DNA from: Deltaproteobacteria bacterium
GTDB taxonomy: Bacteria > Myxococcota_A > UBA9160 > JAFDET01
NCBI GenBank assembly: GCA_019310195.1
Contig: JAFDET010000154.1
Coordinates: forward strand, 1 to 11,313
Direction of reading: 5' to 3'
Length of the DNA stretch: 11,313 bases
A model generated the notes under the pieces. It ran no database searches, was not told the DNA's origin, and was given only the letters and a program-made list of their open reading frames with translations. This document shows positions 1 to 7,237 of this stretch, in pieces. Position numbers and translations under genes: made by a program. The stretch's first letter is position 1; every line of letters starts with the position of its first letter.

Positions 1-77
1 CGGCTGGATTCGAAGTGCGACTCGGCGAGCGTCCCGCTCGGCTTCTCGACGAGAATGATCTGGGTGTTGTCGGCCAT
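1..77 (-). CDS. Probable NADP-dependent medium-chain oxidoreductase, N-terminal fragment
   Basis: Reading the minus strand from an ATG at 77-75 gives an open frame to the window edge, 25 complete codons beginning MADNTQIILVEKPSGTLAES. This resembles the N-terminus of the zinc-independent medium-chain dehydrogenase/reductase group (curcumin reductase and leukotriene B4 12-hydroxydehydrogenase relatives). These open with a short acidic start, a hydrophobic strand and a Lys/Arg-Pro-x-Gly turn. Such enzymes reduce activated double bonds with NADPH in the cytosol. No clear Shine-Dalgarno sequence is visible just upstream of the ATG. The gene is divergent from the desulfurase-rhodanese gene, so the two share the 78-209 intergenic region. 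Only 25 residues are visible, so both the gene call and the family rest on resemblance alone. Confidence 0.45.
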   Translation of the reverse strand, partial: MADNTQIILVEKPSGTLAESHFESS

Positions 78-115
78 GGTGCGACGGTAGCCGAAGTGGG
101 GGGCAGCCGCGGAAG

Positions 116-168
116 GGGCCTCCACGGGGGCGTCCGGGCTATGACGCCCGTCATGCGGGGGGAGGCCC
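116..168. promoter_or_regulatory. Divergent control region with nested inverted repeats
   Basis: The region between the divergent starts at 77 (-) and 210 (+) contains a near-perfect palindrome, ATGACG-CC-CGTCAT, at 141-154. It is flanked by a wider inverted repeat, GGGCCTCC at 116-123 and GGAGGCCC at 161-168. The inner repeat has the size of a dimeric repressor or activator half-site pair. The outer arms could also form an RNA stem in the leader of the rightward gene. I see no convincing sigma-70-like -35/-10 pair. Calling it an operator is inference, because short GC-rich repeats arise by chance. Confidence 0.3.
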
Positions 169-197
169 GCCTCGGCCATGCTGGTGCGAGCACCTAC

Positions 198-206
198 GAG
201 AGGAAG
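198..206 (+). promoter_or_regulatory. Ribosome binding site that fixes the GTG start at 210
   Basis: The purine run GAGAGGAAG lies 3-6 bases before a GTG at 210-212. The reading frame is open back to an ATG at 15, with further ATGs at 141 and 153. Those upstream codons encode Arg/Gly-rich residues without family resemblance and have no comparable ribosome binding site. Confidence 0.6.
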
Positions 207-209
207 CCG

Positions 210-1724
210 GTGTTTCGCCTTCATCGCTCCGTCAACTTCGACAACAACGCCACCACGGCCGTCTCTCGCCGCGTTCGCAGAGCCATGAATCGGGTCCTGC
301 GGCGGCACCACGGCAACCCCTCCGGGGCTCACGCCCTGGCTCGTTCGGCGGCGGCCAACCTGCAGGACTCCCGCGAGGCCGTCGCGCAGACCGTCAACGC
401 CCGGCCCGACGAAATCGTCTTCACCAGCGGTGGCACCGAGGCCAACAGCCAGGTCCTGGCGGCCTTCGGCGAGACGCCGAAATCCGAAGGGATCCGGATC
501 CTCACGATGCCCATCGAGCACCCCTCGATCATGAAGACTCTCGAGCACCTGGCCGGCCGCGGATGCAAGGTCGAGACGATCCCGGTGGATGCCGACGGGC
601 GCGTGCGGATGGATGGGCTGGAGGGCCTGCTGGCGGAGGGGGCCTCGCTGGTGTGCTGCATGCTCGCAAACAACGAGATCGGCACGGTCCAGGACGTTCC
701 GGCCATCTCCTCGCTGGCCAGACGTTGCGGGACTCCAGTCCTGTGCGATTGCGTCCAGGCCCTGGGCAAGATCCCGGTCGATGTTCGGGTGCTCGATGTC
801 GACTACGCCAGCTTCTCCGCCCACAAGCTCCACGGCCCCAAGGGGGTCGGAGCGCTGTACGTGCGCCGCGGGGCTCCCATGGCTCCGCTGCTTCGAGGCG
901 GGCACCAGGAGGCCGGACTACGTGCGGGAACGGAAGGGCTCCACAACATCGCGGGCTTTGCCGAGGCCTGCCGCGGCGTGCCGGATCTGCTGGCGCGGAG
1001 CGGGGCCGTTGCGGCGCGGCGCGATGAGTTGCTGGCTGGGCTTCGCGCCATCCGGCCGGATCTGGTGGTCCGCTCGCCCGCGGACGGGTGCCTGCCCAAC
1101 ACGCTGAGTCTCGGGTTTCCCGGCGCAAGCAACGCGGAGCTGATCGCCGTCCTGGACATGAACGGCATTGCGGTCTCGGCTGGATCCGCCTGCGCCGCCG
1201 GCGAGACGGCCCCGTCCCACGTCCTCACGGCGATCGGCGTGTCGGAGGAGGAGGCGAACGAGACCATCCGGATCAGCCTCGGCGATCGGACCTCTGCGCG
1301 GGACGTGAAGCACCTGGTACGGACCCTCCGCGACTTCTTCAGCGGGGCGACGCCGTCGGTCCCCGTGATCCGGCCGTCCGTCGTGGACGAGGCCTTTCTC
1401 GAAAATCATGACAACTTCGTGCTCGACGTGCGTTTCGAGCTGGAGCGAAGGCTCATGAAGGGCCTGCCCAACTCCCACCAGGCCTCGATGATCTCGTTCG
1501 GCCGCTACCTTCATCAGATTCCCAAGGACAAGAACATCCTCGTGGTCTGCTCGATGGGAGTCGACGCCACGGCCATCGCCTACTCGCTGCACAGCCGGGG
1601 CTATCGGCACGTGGCTCTTCTGCTGGGCGGCGTGGTGGGCTGGCAGCTAGCGCAGCCCGCACTCTACCGACGGCTCGGCGGCATGAACGCGGCCCGCCTG
1701 ACGCCGAAGAAGCGGCCGCAGTAG
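210..1724 (+). CDS. Cysteine desulfurase-rhodanese fusion protein
   Basis: This is a 504-residue pyridoxal-phosphate enzyme predicted to take sulfur from cysteine, giving alanine and a protein persulfide. Residues about 8-375 are a class V aminotransferase fold of the IscS/NifS type. Counted from the GTG at 210, the key residues are His104 (IEHPS), Asp180 and Gln183 (CDCVQ), the PLP lysine Lys206 (SAHKLHGPKG) and the catalytic Cys328 (SAGSACAAG). These are the same numbers as in E. coli IscS, which supports both the start and group I membership. Residues about 391-495 form a rhodanese domain, with LDVR at 405-408, a candidate sulfur-carrying Cys447 in CSMGVDAT, and a C-terminal LLGGVVGW strand-turn. 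The likely chemistry is transfer of the Cys328 persulfide to Cys447 and then to an acceptor such as a thiolated tRNA, a cofactor or a low-molecular-weight thiol. The acceptor is not shown by the context. No iscU-, iscR- or suf-type scaffold gene is nearby, so a housekeeping Fe-S role is less likely. The domain calls are secure, the biological role is not. Confidence 0.9.
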   Translation: MFRLHRSVNFDNNATTAVSRRVRRAMNRVLRRHHGNPSGAHALARSAAANLQDSREAVAQTVNARPDEIVFTSGGTEANSQVLAAFGETPKSEGIRILTMPIEHPSIMKTLEHLAGRGCKVETIPVDADGRVRMDGLEGLLAEGASLVCCMLANNEIGTVQDVPAISSLARRCGTPVLCDCVQALGKIPVDVRVLDVDYASFSAHKLHGPKGVGALYVRRGAPMAPLLRGGHQEAGLRAGTEGLHNIAGFAEACRGVPDLLARSGAVAARRDELLAGLRAIRPDLVVRSPADGCLPNTLSLGFPGASNAELIAVLDMNGIAVSAGSACAAGETAPSHVLTAIGVSEEEANETIRISLGDRTSARDVKHLVRTLRDFFSGATPSVPVIRPSVVDEAFLENHDNFVLDVRFELERRLMKGLPNSHQASMISFGRYLHQIPKDKNILVVCSMGVDATAIAYSLHSRGYRHVALLLGGVVGWQLAQPALYRRLGGMNAARLTPKKRPQ

Positions 1725-1732
1725 CGCGGGCG

Positions 1733-1758
1733 CCGCCACGTCGAGACCTGCGTGGCGG
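1733..1758. terminator. Hairpin between convergent genes, possible bidirectional terminator
   Basis: The arms CCGCCACG (1733-1740) and CGTGGCGG (1751-1758) pair perfectly over 8 bp around a 10-base loop. The hairpin begins 8 bases after the desulfurase stop codon and lies in the 91-base gap before the end of the oppositely oriented histidine kinase gene. No T-run follows on either side, so it is not a canonical intrinsic terminator. In GC-rich genomes such hairpins between convergent genes often mark 3' ends, and that role is inferred here. Confidence 0.4.
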
Positions 1759-1815
1759 GGCCGTCGTCGGCGCCTCCCAGCGGGGCAGGGCGGCGTGCGG
1801 TTCCGAGGCGTCTGG

Positions 1816-3480
1816 CTAGGCCGCTGCGGGTGCCGCGGGCAGATGGATGCGGAAGGTCGTGCCGACGCCAGGCGTGGAGGCGACGTGAAGCGCTCCGCCG
1901 CAGGAGTGGACGATGCCCACCAGGACCGCCAGGCCCAGGCCATGGCCCTCCTCGCGCGTGGTGAAGAAGGGGTCGAAGATGCGCTCCAGGGTGGAAGCGT
2001 CCATGCCGCGTCCTTCGTCGCTCACCTCGATGAGCACGTAGTCGCCGGGGCCGGCGTGGTGACCCGAGCGGGCGCTCTCCAGATCGGCCGTTGCGAGGTG
2101 CTCCGAAACGGCGCGCACGCGGATCGTACCCTGCTCCTCCGTGGCCTGGGCGGCATTGGCCACGAGATTCATCAGAAGCTGCTGGATCTCGACCGGGTTT
2201 GCCTCGACGGCGGGAAGGTCGTTGGCCAGGTCGAACTCGAGACGGGCTCGCGGACCCGCTGCCACTTTCGCTAGCACTTGCAGCCCCTCGAGCTCCGACC
2301 TCAGGTCGAGGAGACGGAGGGCTCCCTCGTGCTGGCCCGCGTAGGCGAGGAGCTGGTCCACCAGTCGGCCGGCCGCGCGCGTGGCCTCAATGAGCTGCTC
2401 GAGGGAGGGGCGGGCCCCATGGTCTCCATCGAGCTGCAATCTCGCCCGTTCGGCGCAGCCGCGGATCACCGTCAGCACGTTGTTGAAGTCGTGGGCCACG
2501 CCGGCCGCCAGCAGCTCCAGGCTCTCGCGTCGCTGCGCTTCGCGGAGCCGATTCTCCAGGCGCACGGCCTCGGTGCGATCGGTGAGCAGCACGGCCTGCC
2601 CCAGGTCGCCGAGCGGGCGGCGCAGCGGCATCCGTTCGACATCGATCACGCGGTCGGGTTGCTCCAGGGTTCGGACGAGCAGCTCATCGAGGGCCACTCC
2701 GCTGGGATCGGGCACGTCGACGAGGCCCCTCGCCGTCGGATTCGCGTCCACCACGCGGCCCTCGAGATCGGCGAGAAGCACACCGGTCTTCAGCCGCTCG
2801 AAGACAGCGTTCGATGCCTGATGCAGCATCGCAGAGAGGCCCGTGTCGATGATGGCGAACCGAAGCGCGACGCCGCCGGCGCCGATGAGAAGTGGAGTGG
2901 GATCCGGGCTGCCGATCGCGCCGGTGACGTAGAGCATGTTCCCAATCAGCGGAACGGTGCTGCCCAGGGCCACCGCCGCGATGCGAAGCGGTCGGGTGCG
3001 ATCGAAGCGAGAGGCAGCCGCCAGGAAGTGGCCGGTCCCGATGACGATCAGGATCCAGCCCAGCCCCGCTGAGTACCAGAACACCGGGCCGTAGTGGGGT
3101 GTCCGGTAGGGACCGGAGATGAAGCGGCCCTCGGTGTCCCAATAGAGGAAGCTGTACGTGAACGCGGCTGAAGCCAGGGGCAGGAGCGCCAGCCAGGGTG
3201 CACGGCGCAGCCAGGACGCGCGCGCTGCTGTGGCCGCCGTCACCAGCCAGGCGACGGGAAGCAGGCCCACGCCGAAGTGGAGGATCCTCCGGGCGAACAG
3301 GTACTCCTCAGGAGTCGCCGCTCGGCTCCCGACGAGCTCTCCGAGCACCCAGATGCCCGAGGTCGAGGCCAAGGCCACGAAGGGGAGCCTGCGGTCTCGG
3401 GCGCCCCCCGCGACGAGCAGATCGATGACGATCCACACACAGAGCGAGAAGGTCACGACGAGTCCGAGGTCGAAAACCAT
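1816..3480 (-). CDS. Membrane sensor histidine kinase (7TM-PAS-HisKA-HATPase)
   Basis: A 554-residue sensor kinase. Residues 1-215 hold about seven hydrophobic segments and match the layout of the 7TM histidine-kinase sensor region, including a Tyr/Trp-rich HYGPVFWYSAGL stretch near 129-140. Residues about 222-300 are a PAS-like domain (AVFERLKTGVLLADLEGRVV). A short linker leads to the dimerisation/phosphoacceptor helix with His330 in GVAHDFNN. The ATP-binding domain shows the N box (Asn438 and Asn442 in LLMNLVANAAQA), G1 (DEGRGM, 488-493), F box (FDPFFTT, 502-508) and G2 (GHGLGLA, 512-518), so all catalytic motifs are intact. There is no fused receiver. The start is an ATG at 3480-3478 preceded by GAGGGAGA at 3492-3485. 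It lies 85 bases downstream of the old end of the receiver-phosphatase gene on the same strand, so the two are probably co-transcribed and the receiver there is the likely partner. The input signal is unknown. Confidence 0.93.
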   Translation of the reverse strand: MVFDLGLVVTFSLCVWIVIDLLVAGGARDRRLPFVALASTSGIWVLGELVGSRAATPEEYLFARRILHFGVGLLPVAWLVTAATAARASWLRRAPWLALLPLASAAFTYSFLYWDTEGRFISGPYRTPHYGPVFWYSAGLGWILIVIGTGHFLAAASRFDRTRPLRIAAVALGSTVPLIGNMLYVTGAIGSPDPTPLLIGAGGVALRFAIIDTGLSAMLHQASNAVFERLKTGVLLADLEGRVVDANPTARGLVDVPDPSGVALDELLVRTLEQPDRVIDVERMPLRRPLGDLGQAVLLTDRTEAVRLENRLREAQRRESLELLAAGVAHDFNNVLTVIRGCAERARLQLDGDHGARPSLEQLIEATRAAGRLVDQLLAYAGQHEGALRLLDLRSELEGLQVLAKVAAGPRARLEFDLANDLPAVEANPVEIQQLLMNLVANAAQATEEQGTIRVRAVSEHLATADLESARSGHHAGPGDYVLIEVSDEGRGMDASTLERIFDPFFTTREEGHGLGLAVLVGIVHSCGGALHVASTPGVGTTFRIHLPAAPAAA

Positions 3481-3565
3481 GCGGTCTCCCTCGCACGCAC
3501 TCTTCAGAGTAGCGCCGTGTGGCCTCGGGGCCTAAGCGGTCGCCTCGGACTCCCTCGTCCCCGGC

Positions 3566-3835
3566 TCAGGAGTCCTCGGACCGCGTGCCGCGCGCAGCCT
3601 CGACCTCGCGCCGCAACACCTCGATCAGGGGGTCGAACTCCCCCCGGTTCTGCTCGTTCAGCTCGGCGAGCCGCTCGTGGGCCCGAAGGATACGCAGTCT
3701 CTCCTCGCTCGCCCCCAACTCGGACGGCTCCATGGCGTGCATGGGCTCCGGCAGGGGAACCGGGGTGCCAACGACGTGGTCGAGCACCCGCTTCATGCCC
3801 AGCTCCTGGAACAGCGCCCTCACCGAGGGCAGCAC
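3566..3835 (-). pseudogene. Detached C-terminal half of the STAS domain of the adjacent phosphatase protein
   Basis: Immediately beyond the point where the receiver-phosphatase gene meets a premature stop, a different minus-strand frame continues with typical STAS C-terminal sequence. It reads LPSVRALFQELGMKRVLDHV, then a linker, then a predicted long helix (ILRAHERLAELNEQNRGEF), and ends at a TGA at 3568-3566. The 89 residues have no start codon or ribosome binding site of their own that would make a sensible protein. They are best read as the displaced tail of the upstream gene. Compared with a standard STAS domain such as SpoIIAA, about 19 residues (one helix and most of a strand) are missing between the phosphorylatable DST motif and this segment. 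A deletion of roughly 56-58 bases would explain both the missing residues and the frame change. A sequencing or assembly error is the alternative. Confidence 0.65.
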
Positions 3836-5355
3836 GTGCCCAGGAACGTGCTGTCCATGTGCTGGCAGAGCGACAGGTCGAGGATCAGGGGACGCCCCGG
3901 GTCGAGCGCCTGTGCGCAGGAGTCGTAGAAGGAGGCGCTCCGGGACCAGTCGGCTCGCCCTCGCAGGCTCACCGCGATGTGGTCGGAGTCGGATCCCATG
4001 AGCACCTCGACCGGCGGAGGAGCGTCGGTCGCGCCCGTGCTGGCTCCGAGGGGAGCATGCGCAGGCGTGCCGTTGTCCAGGCTGGAGGGGCCGATATCCG
4101 AGCCGACCAGCAAGATCGTGATGTCGTCCGCTTGCGCGTTGGGGCCGTGTGCACCGACGTCTTTGTCCCAATGGGCAATCCGCTGCAGGGGGTCGCTCTT
4201 TCCCGCGCCCCGCAGCCACTGCTCGACGGCCTCGAGGGGCTTCCCGTGATCGCTATCGAGAACCTCGTAGGCTCCGTCGGAGTGGAGCAGCAGGAGATCA
4301 CCCGGGTGCAGCTCCAGCTCCTGCTGGCCGAAGCGTGCGTTCTCGTAGAGGCCGAGCGCAGGACCGGTGGAAGGGATTCGGTCGATCTTGCCGCTGGCGC
4401 GCCGTACGAGCAATGGCGTGTGGCCCGCCGAGGCCGCGCAAAGCGTCCCCGACCGCGTGTCGAGAAGTGCGTAGGCCGCGGTGATGAAGAGCGAGGGCGC
4501 GGCGAAATCCTCAGCGAGGGCTCGGTTCACACGCTCGAGCACCTCGGAAGGTTCGAGGACCTGCCGCGTGTCGGAGTCAACGAGGCTGAGCTGCTGACGG
4601 AAGACCACTGCGAGCATCGCTGCACTGAGTCCATGGCCTGCCGCGTCGGCCATCACCAGCGCCGTGCGATGCGAGTCCACCCGGATCACGTCGTAGAGGT
4701 CACCGCCCACGACTTGTGAGGGACGGTAGAGCGCCCGGACCGCGAAGCGGCCGAGCTCCGGAGCCTTCCGGGGAAGCAGGGCGCGTTGGATGACGCTGGC
4801 CCGGCGCAGATCCGCGTGGATCGTCTCTGCCTGCTCCCCCAGGAGGCGGCACGCGCTCTCGAGTTGACCGATCTTCTCCTTCAGCTCTTCGTTCGCGCTC
4901 TCGAGCTCCCGGTGAAGCCGATCCCCCTCGCGCATCAGCCGGCGCCGCTCGATCGCGTTCGACACGCTGTGGTCCAGTGCGGTCAGGCTCTCGAGGGGCT
5001 TGGTGAAGAAGTCGAAGGCTCCCAGCTGAAGGGCCTGAATGGCGGCATCCAGCGTGCCGTGGCCGGTCAGCACGATCCAGTCCGGGTCCGGACAGTGCTC
5101 GGCGGCCCAGCGCATGAGGCTCAAGCCGTCCTCGTCGGGCATGCTGATGTCGGTGACGACCACGTCGAAGCGGGACGCCAGCAGTCGCTCGCGGGCCTCC
5201 CGGGCGCTCTTGACGCTGACCAGCTGACGGGAGCCGTCCCGCTGCAGGACGCCCTGGAGCATCTGGTGGATGGCCGTGTTGTCGTCCACGATGAGGACGG
5301 CGTCCGGCGTGTCCGCGGCCGGCGGATACAGGGGAGGTGTCTTGGAGGTGCTCAC
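3820..5355 (-). CDS. Response regulator-PP2C phosphatase-STAS protein (RsbU-like), truncated in STAS
   Basis: A 511-residue three-domain signalling protein. Residues 18-135 are a receiver domain with acidic residues Asp24/Asp25, phosphoacceptor Asp69 (VVVTDIS), Thr97 and Lys119 (FFTKP). A coiled coil follows at about 135-190. Residues about 195-418 are a PP2C/SpoIIE-type phosphatase with metal-binding acids in GGDLYD (Asp219), MADAAGHG (Asp237), HSDGAYE (Asp360) and ADDIT (Asp410/411). After a linker, residues about 455 onward start a STAS domain up to HMDSTFLGT (putative phosphorylatable Ser502). The frame then runs into CCPR and a stop, while the true STAS tail continues in another frame. 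In known partner-switching systems such phosphatases dephosphorylate STAS anti-anti-sigma factors. Here substrate and enzyme were apparently fused. The start is a GTG at 5355-5353 with GAGGA 9 bases upstream (5369-5365). The receiver and phosphatase should still work, but STAS output from this copy is doubtful. Confidence 0.9.
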   Translation of the reverse strand: MSTSKTPPLYPPAADTPDAVLIVDDNTAIHQMLQGVLQRDGSRQLVSVKSAREARERLLASRFDVVVTDISMPDEDGLSLMRWAAEHCPDPDWIVLTGHGTLDAAIQALQLGAFDFFTKPLESLTALDHSVSNAIERRRLMREGDRLHRELESANEELKEKIGQLESACRLLGEQAETIHADLRRASVIQRALLPRKAPELGRFAVRALYRPSQVVGGDLYDVIRVDSHRTALVMADAAGHGLSAAMLAVVFRQQLSLVDSDTRQVLEPSEVLERVNRALAEDFAAPSLFITAAYALLDTRSGTLCAASAGHTPLLVRRASGKIDRIPSTGPALGLYENARFGQQELELHPGDLLLLHSDGAYEVLDSDHGKPLEAVEQWLRGAGKSDPLQRIAHWDKDVGAHGPNAQADDITILLVGSDIGPSSLDNGTPAHAPLGASTGATDAPPPVEVLMGSDSDHIAVSLRGRADWSRSASFYDSCAQALDPGRPLILDLSLCQHMDSTFLGTCCPR

Positions 5356-5480
5356 GAGCTGCTTTCCTCGCTGCGCGCTCGCTGCGTGCTGCTAAGCATA
5401 GCGGGGTCGGGCCCGATGCGCGGGGGCCGGGCTACCCTCGGGGCCGGCCGCGGCCGCTCCGCGGCAGACAGGGAGAAGCC
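5356..5480. promoter_or_regulatory. Divergent intergenic region between signalling and acyl-CoA dehydrogenase genes
   Basis: This 125-base, very GC-rich gap must hold the promoters for the leftward receiver-phosphatase/kinase unit and the rightward dehydrogenase. It contains GCTA-AGCA-TAGC near 5391-5402, the most AT-rich spot, and a GCCGCGG/CCGCGGC hairpin at 5447-5465 just before the dehydrogenase ribosome binding site. I cannot identify a -35/-10 pair with confidence. The promoter role follows from the gene arrangement. Confidence 0.4.
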
Positions 5481-7175
5481 ATGATCCTGCTCGATCCGAA
5501 GAACCTCGACCGCTACTACCCGGATGCCCGCTCCGCCGAGATCATGCACAAGACCGTGGAGTTCTTCGAAGGCAAGGGCAAGGCCCGGCTCTTGGAGGAC
5601 TACTACGCCCGGCCCTGGTATGCGGACTTCCTGGAGTTCGTGCGCAAGGAGCGGATCTTCGCCTCGATGTGCACGCCGGCAGGCGAGGGCGCTCCGGACG
5701 TGCGTTGGGACACCTGGCGCAACTGTGAGTTCGCCGAGATCCTGGGCTTCTACGGGCTCCAGTACTGGTACACGTGGCAGGTCTCGGTTCTCGGCCTCGG
5801 GCCCATCTGGATGAGCGGCAACGAGGCGCTCCGCGGGCGCGCCGCCCGGGCCCTGGAGGAGGGCGGCATCTTCGCGTTCGGCCTCTCCGAGAAGACCCAC
5901 GGCGCCGACATCTACTCCACGGACATGGTGCTGACGCGCGACGGAGACGGCTGGCGCGCCAACGGCCGCAAGTACTACATCGGAAACGGCAACGAGGCGG
6001 CCATCGTCTCCACCTTCGGCCGCTTCGAGGACAGCGACGAGTACGTCTTCTTCGCCGCCGATCCACGCCATCCGAACTACCACCTGGTGCAGAACGTGGT
6101 GGCGAGCCAGAACTACGTCTCCGAGTTCGAGTTGCGCGACTACCCGGTGCAGGAGGCCGACATCCTGCACCGCGGTCGCGAGGCCTGGAACGCGGCGCTC
6201 AACACGGTGAACGTCGGCAAGTACAACCTGGGCTGGGCCTCGATCGGCATCTGCACCCACGCGCTCTACGAGGCGATCGCCCACGCCCATAACCGCAAGC
6301 TCTACGGTATGCGCGTGACGGACATGTCGCACGTGCGCCGCATGTTCGTCGAGGGAACCGCGCGGCTGGTTGCGATGAAGCTCTTTGCCCTCCGCGCCGC
6401 CGACTACATGCGCAGCGCCTCGTCCGAGGATCGCCGCTACCTGCTCTACAACCCCATGGTCAAAATGAAGGTCACCACCCAGGGCGAGGCCGTGATCGAT
6501 CTGCTCTGGGACGCGATCGCGGCCAAGGGCTTCGAGAAGGACATGTACTTCAGCCAGGCCGCCGTCGACATCCGGGCGCTCCCCAAGCTGGAGGGCACGG
6601 TGCACGTGAACGTCGCGCTGATCGCGAAGTTCATGCCCAACTTCTTCTTCAACCCCGGTGAGTACCCCGAGATCGAGCGCCAGGACCACGATCGCAACGA
6701 CGACTTCCTGTTCCATCAGGGCAGTGCCCGGGGGTTGGGCCAGATCCGCTTCCACGACTATCGGCGCGCCTTCGAGGGCGTCGACCTGCCGAACGTGCGG
6801 GCCTTCTTCGAGCAGACCGAGGCGTTCCGCGAGATGCTGGCGGCCGCGCCCCCCGGACCCGAGCAGATGAAGGACGTGGATTTCCTGCTGGCCGGCGGCG
6901 AGATCTTCGCGCTGGTGGTGTACGCCCAGCTGATCCTCGAGAACGCTCGCCTCTACGCGATCGACGACGACCTGCTCGATCAGATCTTCGAGTTCATGGT
7001 GCGCGACGTCTCGGGCTTCGCGCTGCAACTGCTGAGCCAGCCGAGCAGCAGCGACGTGCAAATGGCCAAGTGCCGCGAGATGATGCGCAAGCCGGTGCAC
7101 GACCGGGAGCGCTACGAGCGGGTCTGGAACGCGCATGTGAAGGTGCTCGACGGTGCCTACGCCATGAATGCGTGA
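5481..7175 (+). CDS. Acyl-CoA dehydrogenase-family flavoprotein
   Basis: A 564-residue protein of the acyl-CoA dehydrogenase fold, expected to use FAD to introduce an alpha,beta double bond into an acyl-CoA in the cytosol. Residues about 60-125 are the N-terminal helical domain. The middle domain has the conserved GLSEKTHGAD turn at 134-143, in place of the usual LTEPxxGSD, and WRANGRKYYIGNG around 158-170. The C-terminal helical domain has KLEGTVHVN near 369-377, where Glu371 sits at the position of the catalytic base of medium-chain acyl-CoA dehydrogenase (YEGT motif). The protein is well above the usual 380-400 residues of a standard enzyme, with an extra helical tail after about residue 440. 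The start is an ATG at 5481 with a strong AGGGAGAAG at 5470-5478. The last codons and the TGA lie inside an 11-base duplication made by the downstream insertion sequence, which left the gene intact. The substrate cannot be told. An acyl-CoA oxidase-like activity is possible. Confidence 0.85.
   Translation: MILLDPKNLDRYYPDARSAEIMHKTVEFFEGKGKARLLEDYYARPWYADFLEFVRKERIFASMCTPAGEGAPDVRWDTWRNCEFAEILGFYGLQYWYTWQVSVLGLGPIWMSGNEALRGRAARALEEGGIFAFGLSEKTHGADIYSTDMVLTRDGDGWRANGRKYYIGNGNEAAIVSTFGRFEDSDEYVFFAADPRHPNYHLVQNVVASQNYVSEFELRDYPVQEADILHRGREAWNAALNTVNVGKYNLGWASIGICTHALYEAIAHAHNRKLYGMRVTDMSHVRRMFVEGTARLVAMKLFALRAADYMRSASSEDRRYLLYNPMVKMKVTTQGEAVIDLLWDAIAAKGFEKDMYFSQAAVDIRALPKLEGTVHVNVALIAKFMPNFFFNPGEYPEIERQDHDRNDDFLFHQGSARGLGQIRFHDYRRAFEGVDLPNVRAFFEQTEAFREMLAAAPPGPEQMKDVDFLLAGGEIFALVVYAQLILENARLYAIDDDLLDQIFEFMVRDVSGFALQLLSQPSSSDVQMAKCREMMRKPVHDRERYERVWNAHVKVLDGAYAMNA
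7165..7175. repeat. Target site duplication, left copy
   Basis: TGAATGCGTGA here is repeated exactly at 8383-8393 on the far side of the insertion sequence. It spans the last codons and the TGA stop of the acyl-CoA dehydrogenase gene. Confidence 0.9.
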
Positions 7176-7198
7176 GTTGTGGCTTCGAAAATGGGTCC
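7176..7198. repeat. Left terminal inverted repeat of the insertion sequence
   Basis: This 23-bp end begins GTTGTGGCT and finishes ATGGGTCC. Reverse-complemented, the right end at 8360-8382 is identical except for three positions in the middle. Confidence 0.9.
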
Positions 7199-7237
7199 CT
7201 GGCAGCCAAGCTCACCGGCACGGAGAAGGAATCCCCG

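Noticed and set aside
15..209. N-terminal extension of the desulfurase to an ATG at 15
   Set aside because: The extra 65 residues have no family resemblance and overlap the likely divergent gene. The GTG at 210 has the ribosome binding site and gives IscS-identical residue numbering.
3481..3565. Small inverted repeats (ACTCT/AGAGT, GGCC/GGCC) between the phosphatase remnant and the kinase
   Set aside because: Arms of 4-5 bp are expected by chance and are not placed like a terminator or operator.
3277..4719. A 480-codon plus-strand open frame opposite the kinase and phosphatase genes
   Set aside because: The opposite strand encodes well-conserved signalling domains. This frame shows only low-complexity Arg/Gly/Ala-rich sequence.
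5447..5465. GCCGCGG/CCGCGGC hairpin before the dehydrogenase start as a riboswitch or attenuator
   Set aside because: It is a short repeat of a very common GC-rich hexamer with no conserved aptamer-like sequence around it.
5352..7136. A 594-codon open frame antisense to the acyl-CoA dehydrogenase
   Set aside because: It is His/Val/Leu/Glu/Gly-rich with no recognisable domain. It mirrors the codon pattern of a GC-rich gene on the other strand, which carries clear family motifs.
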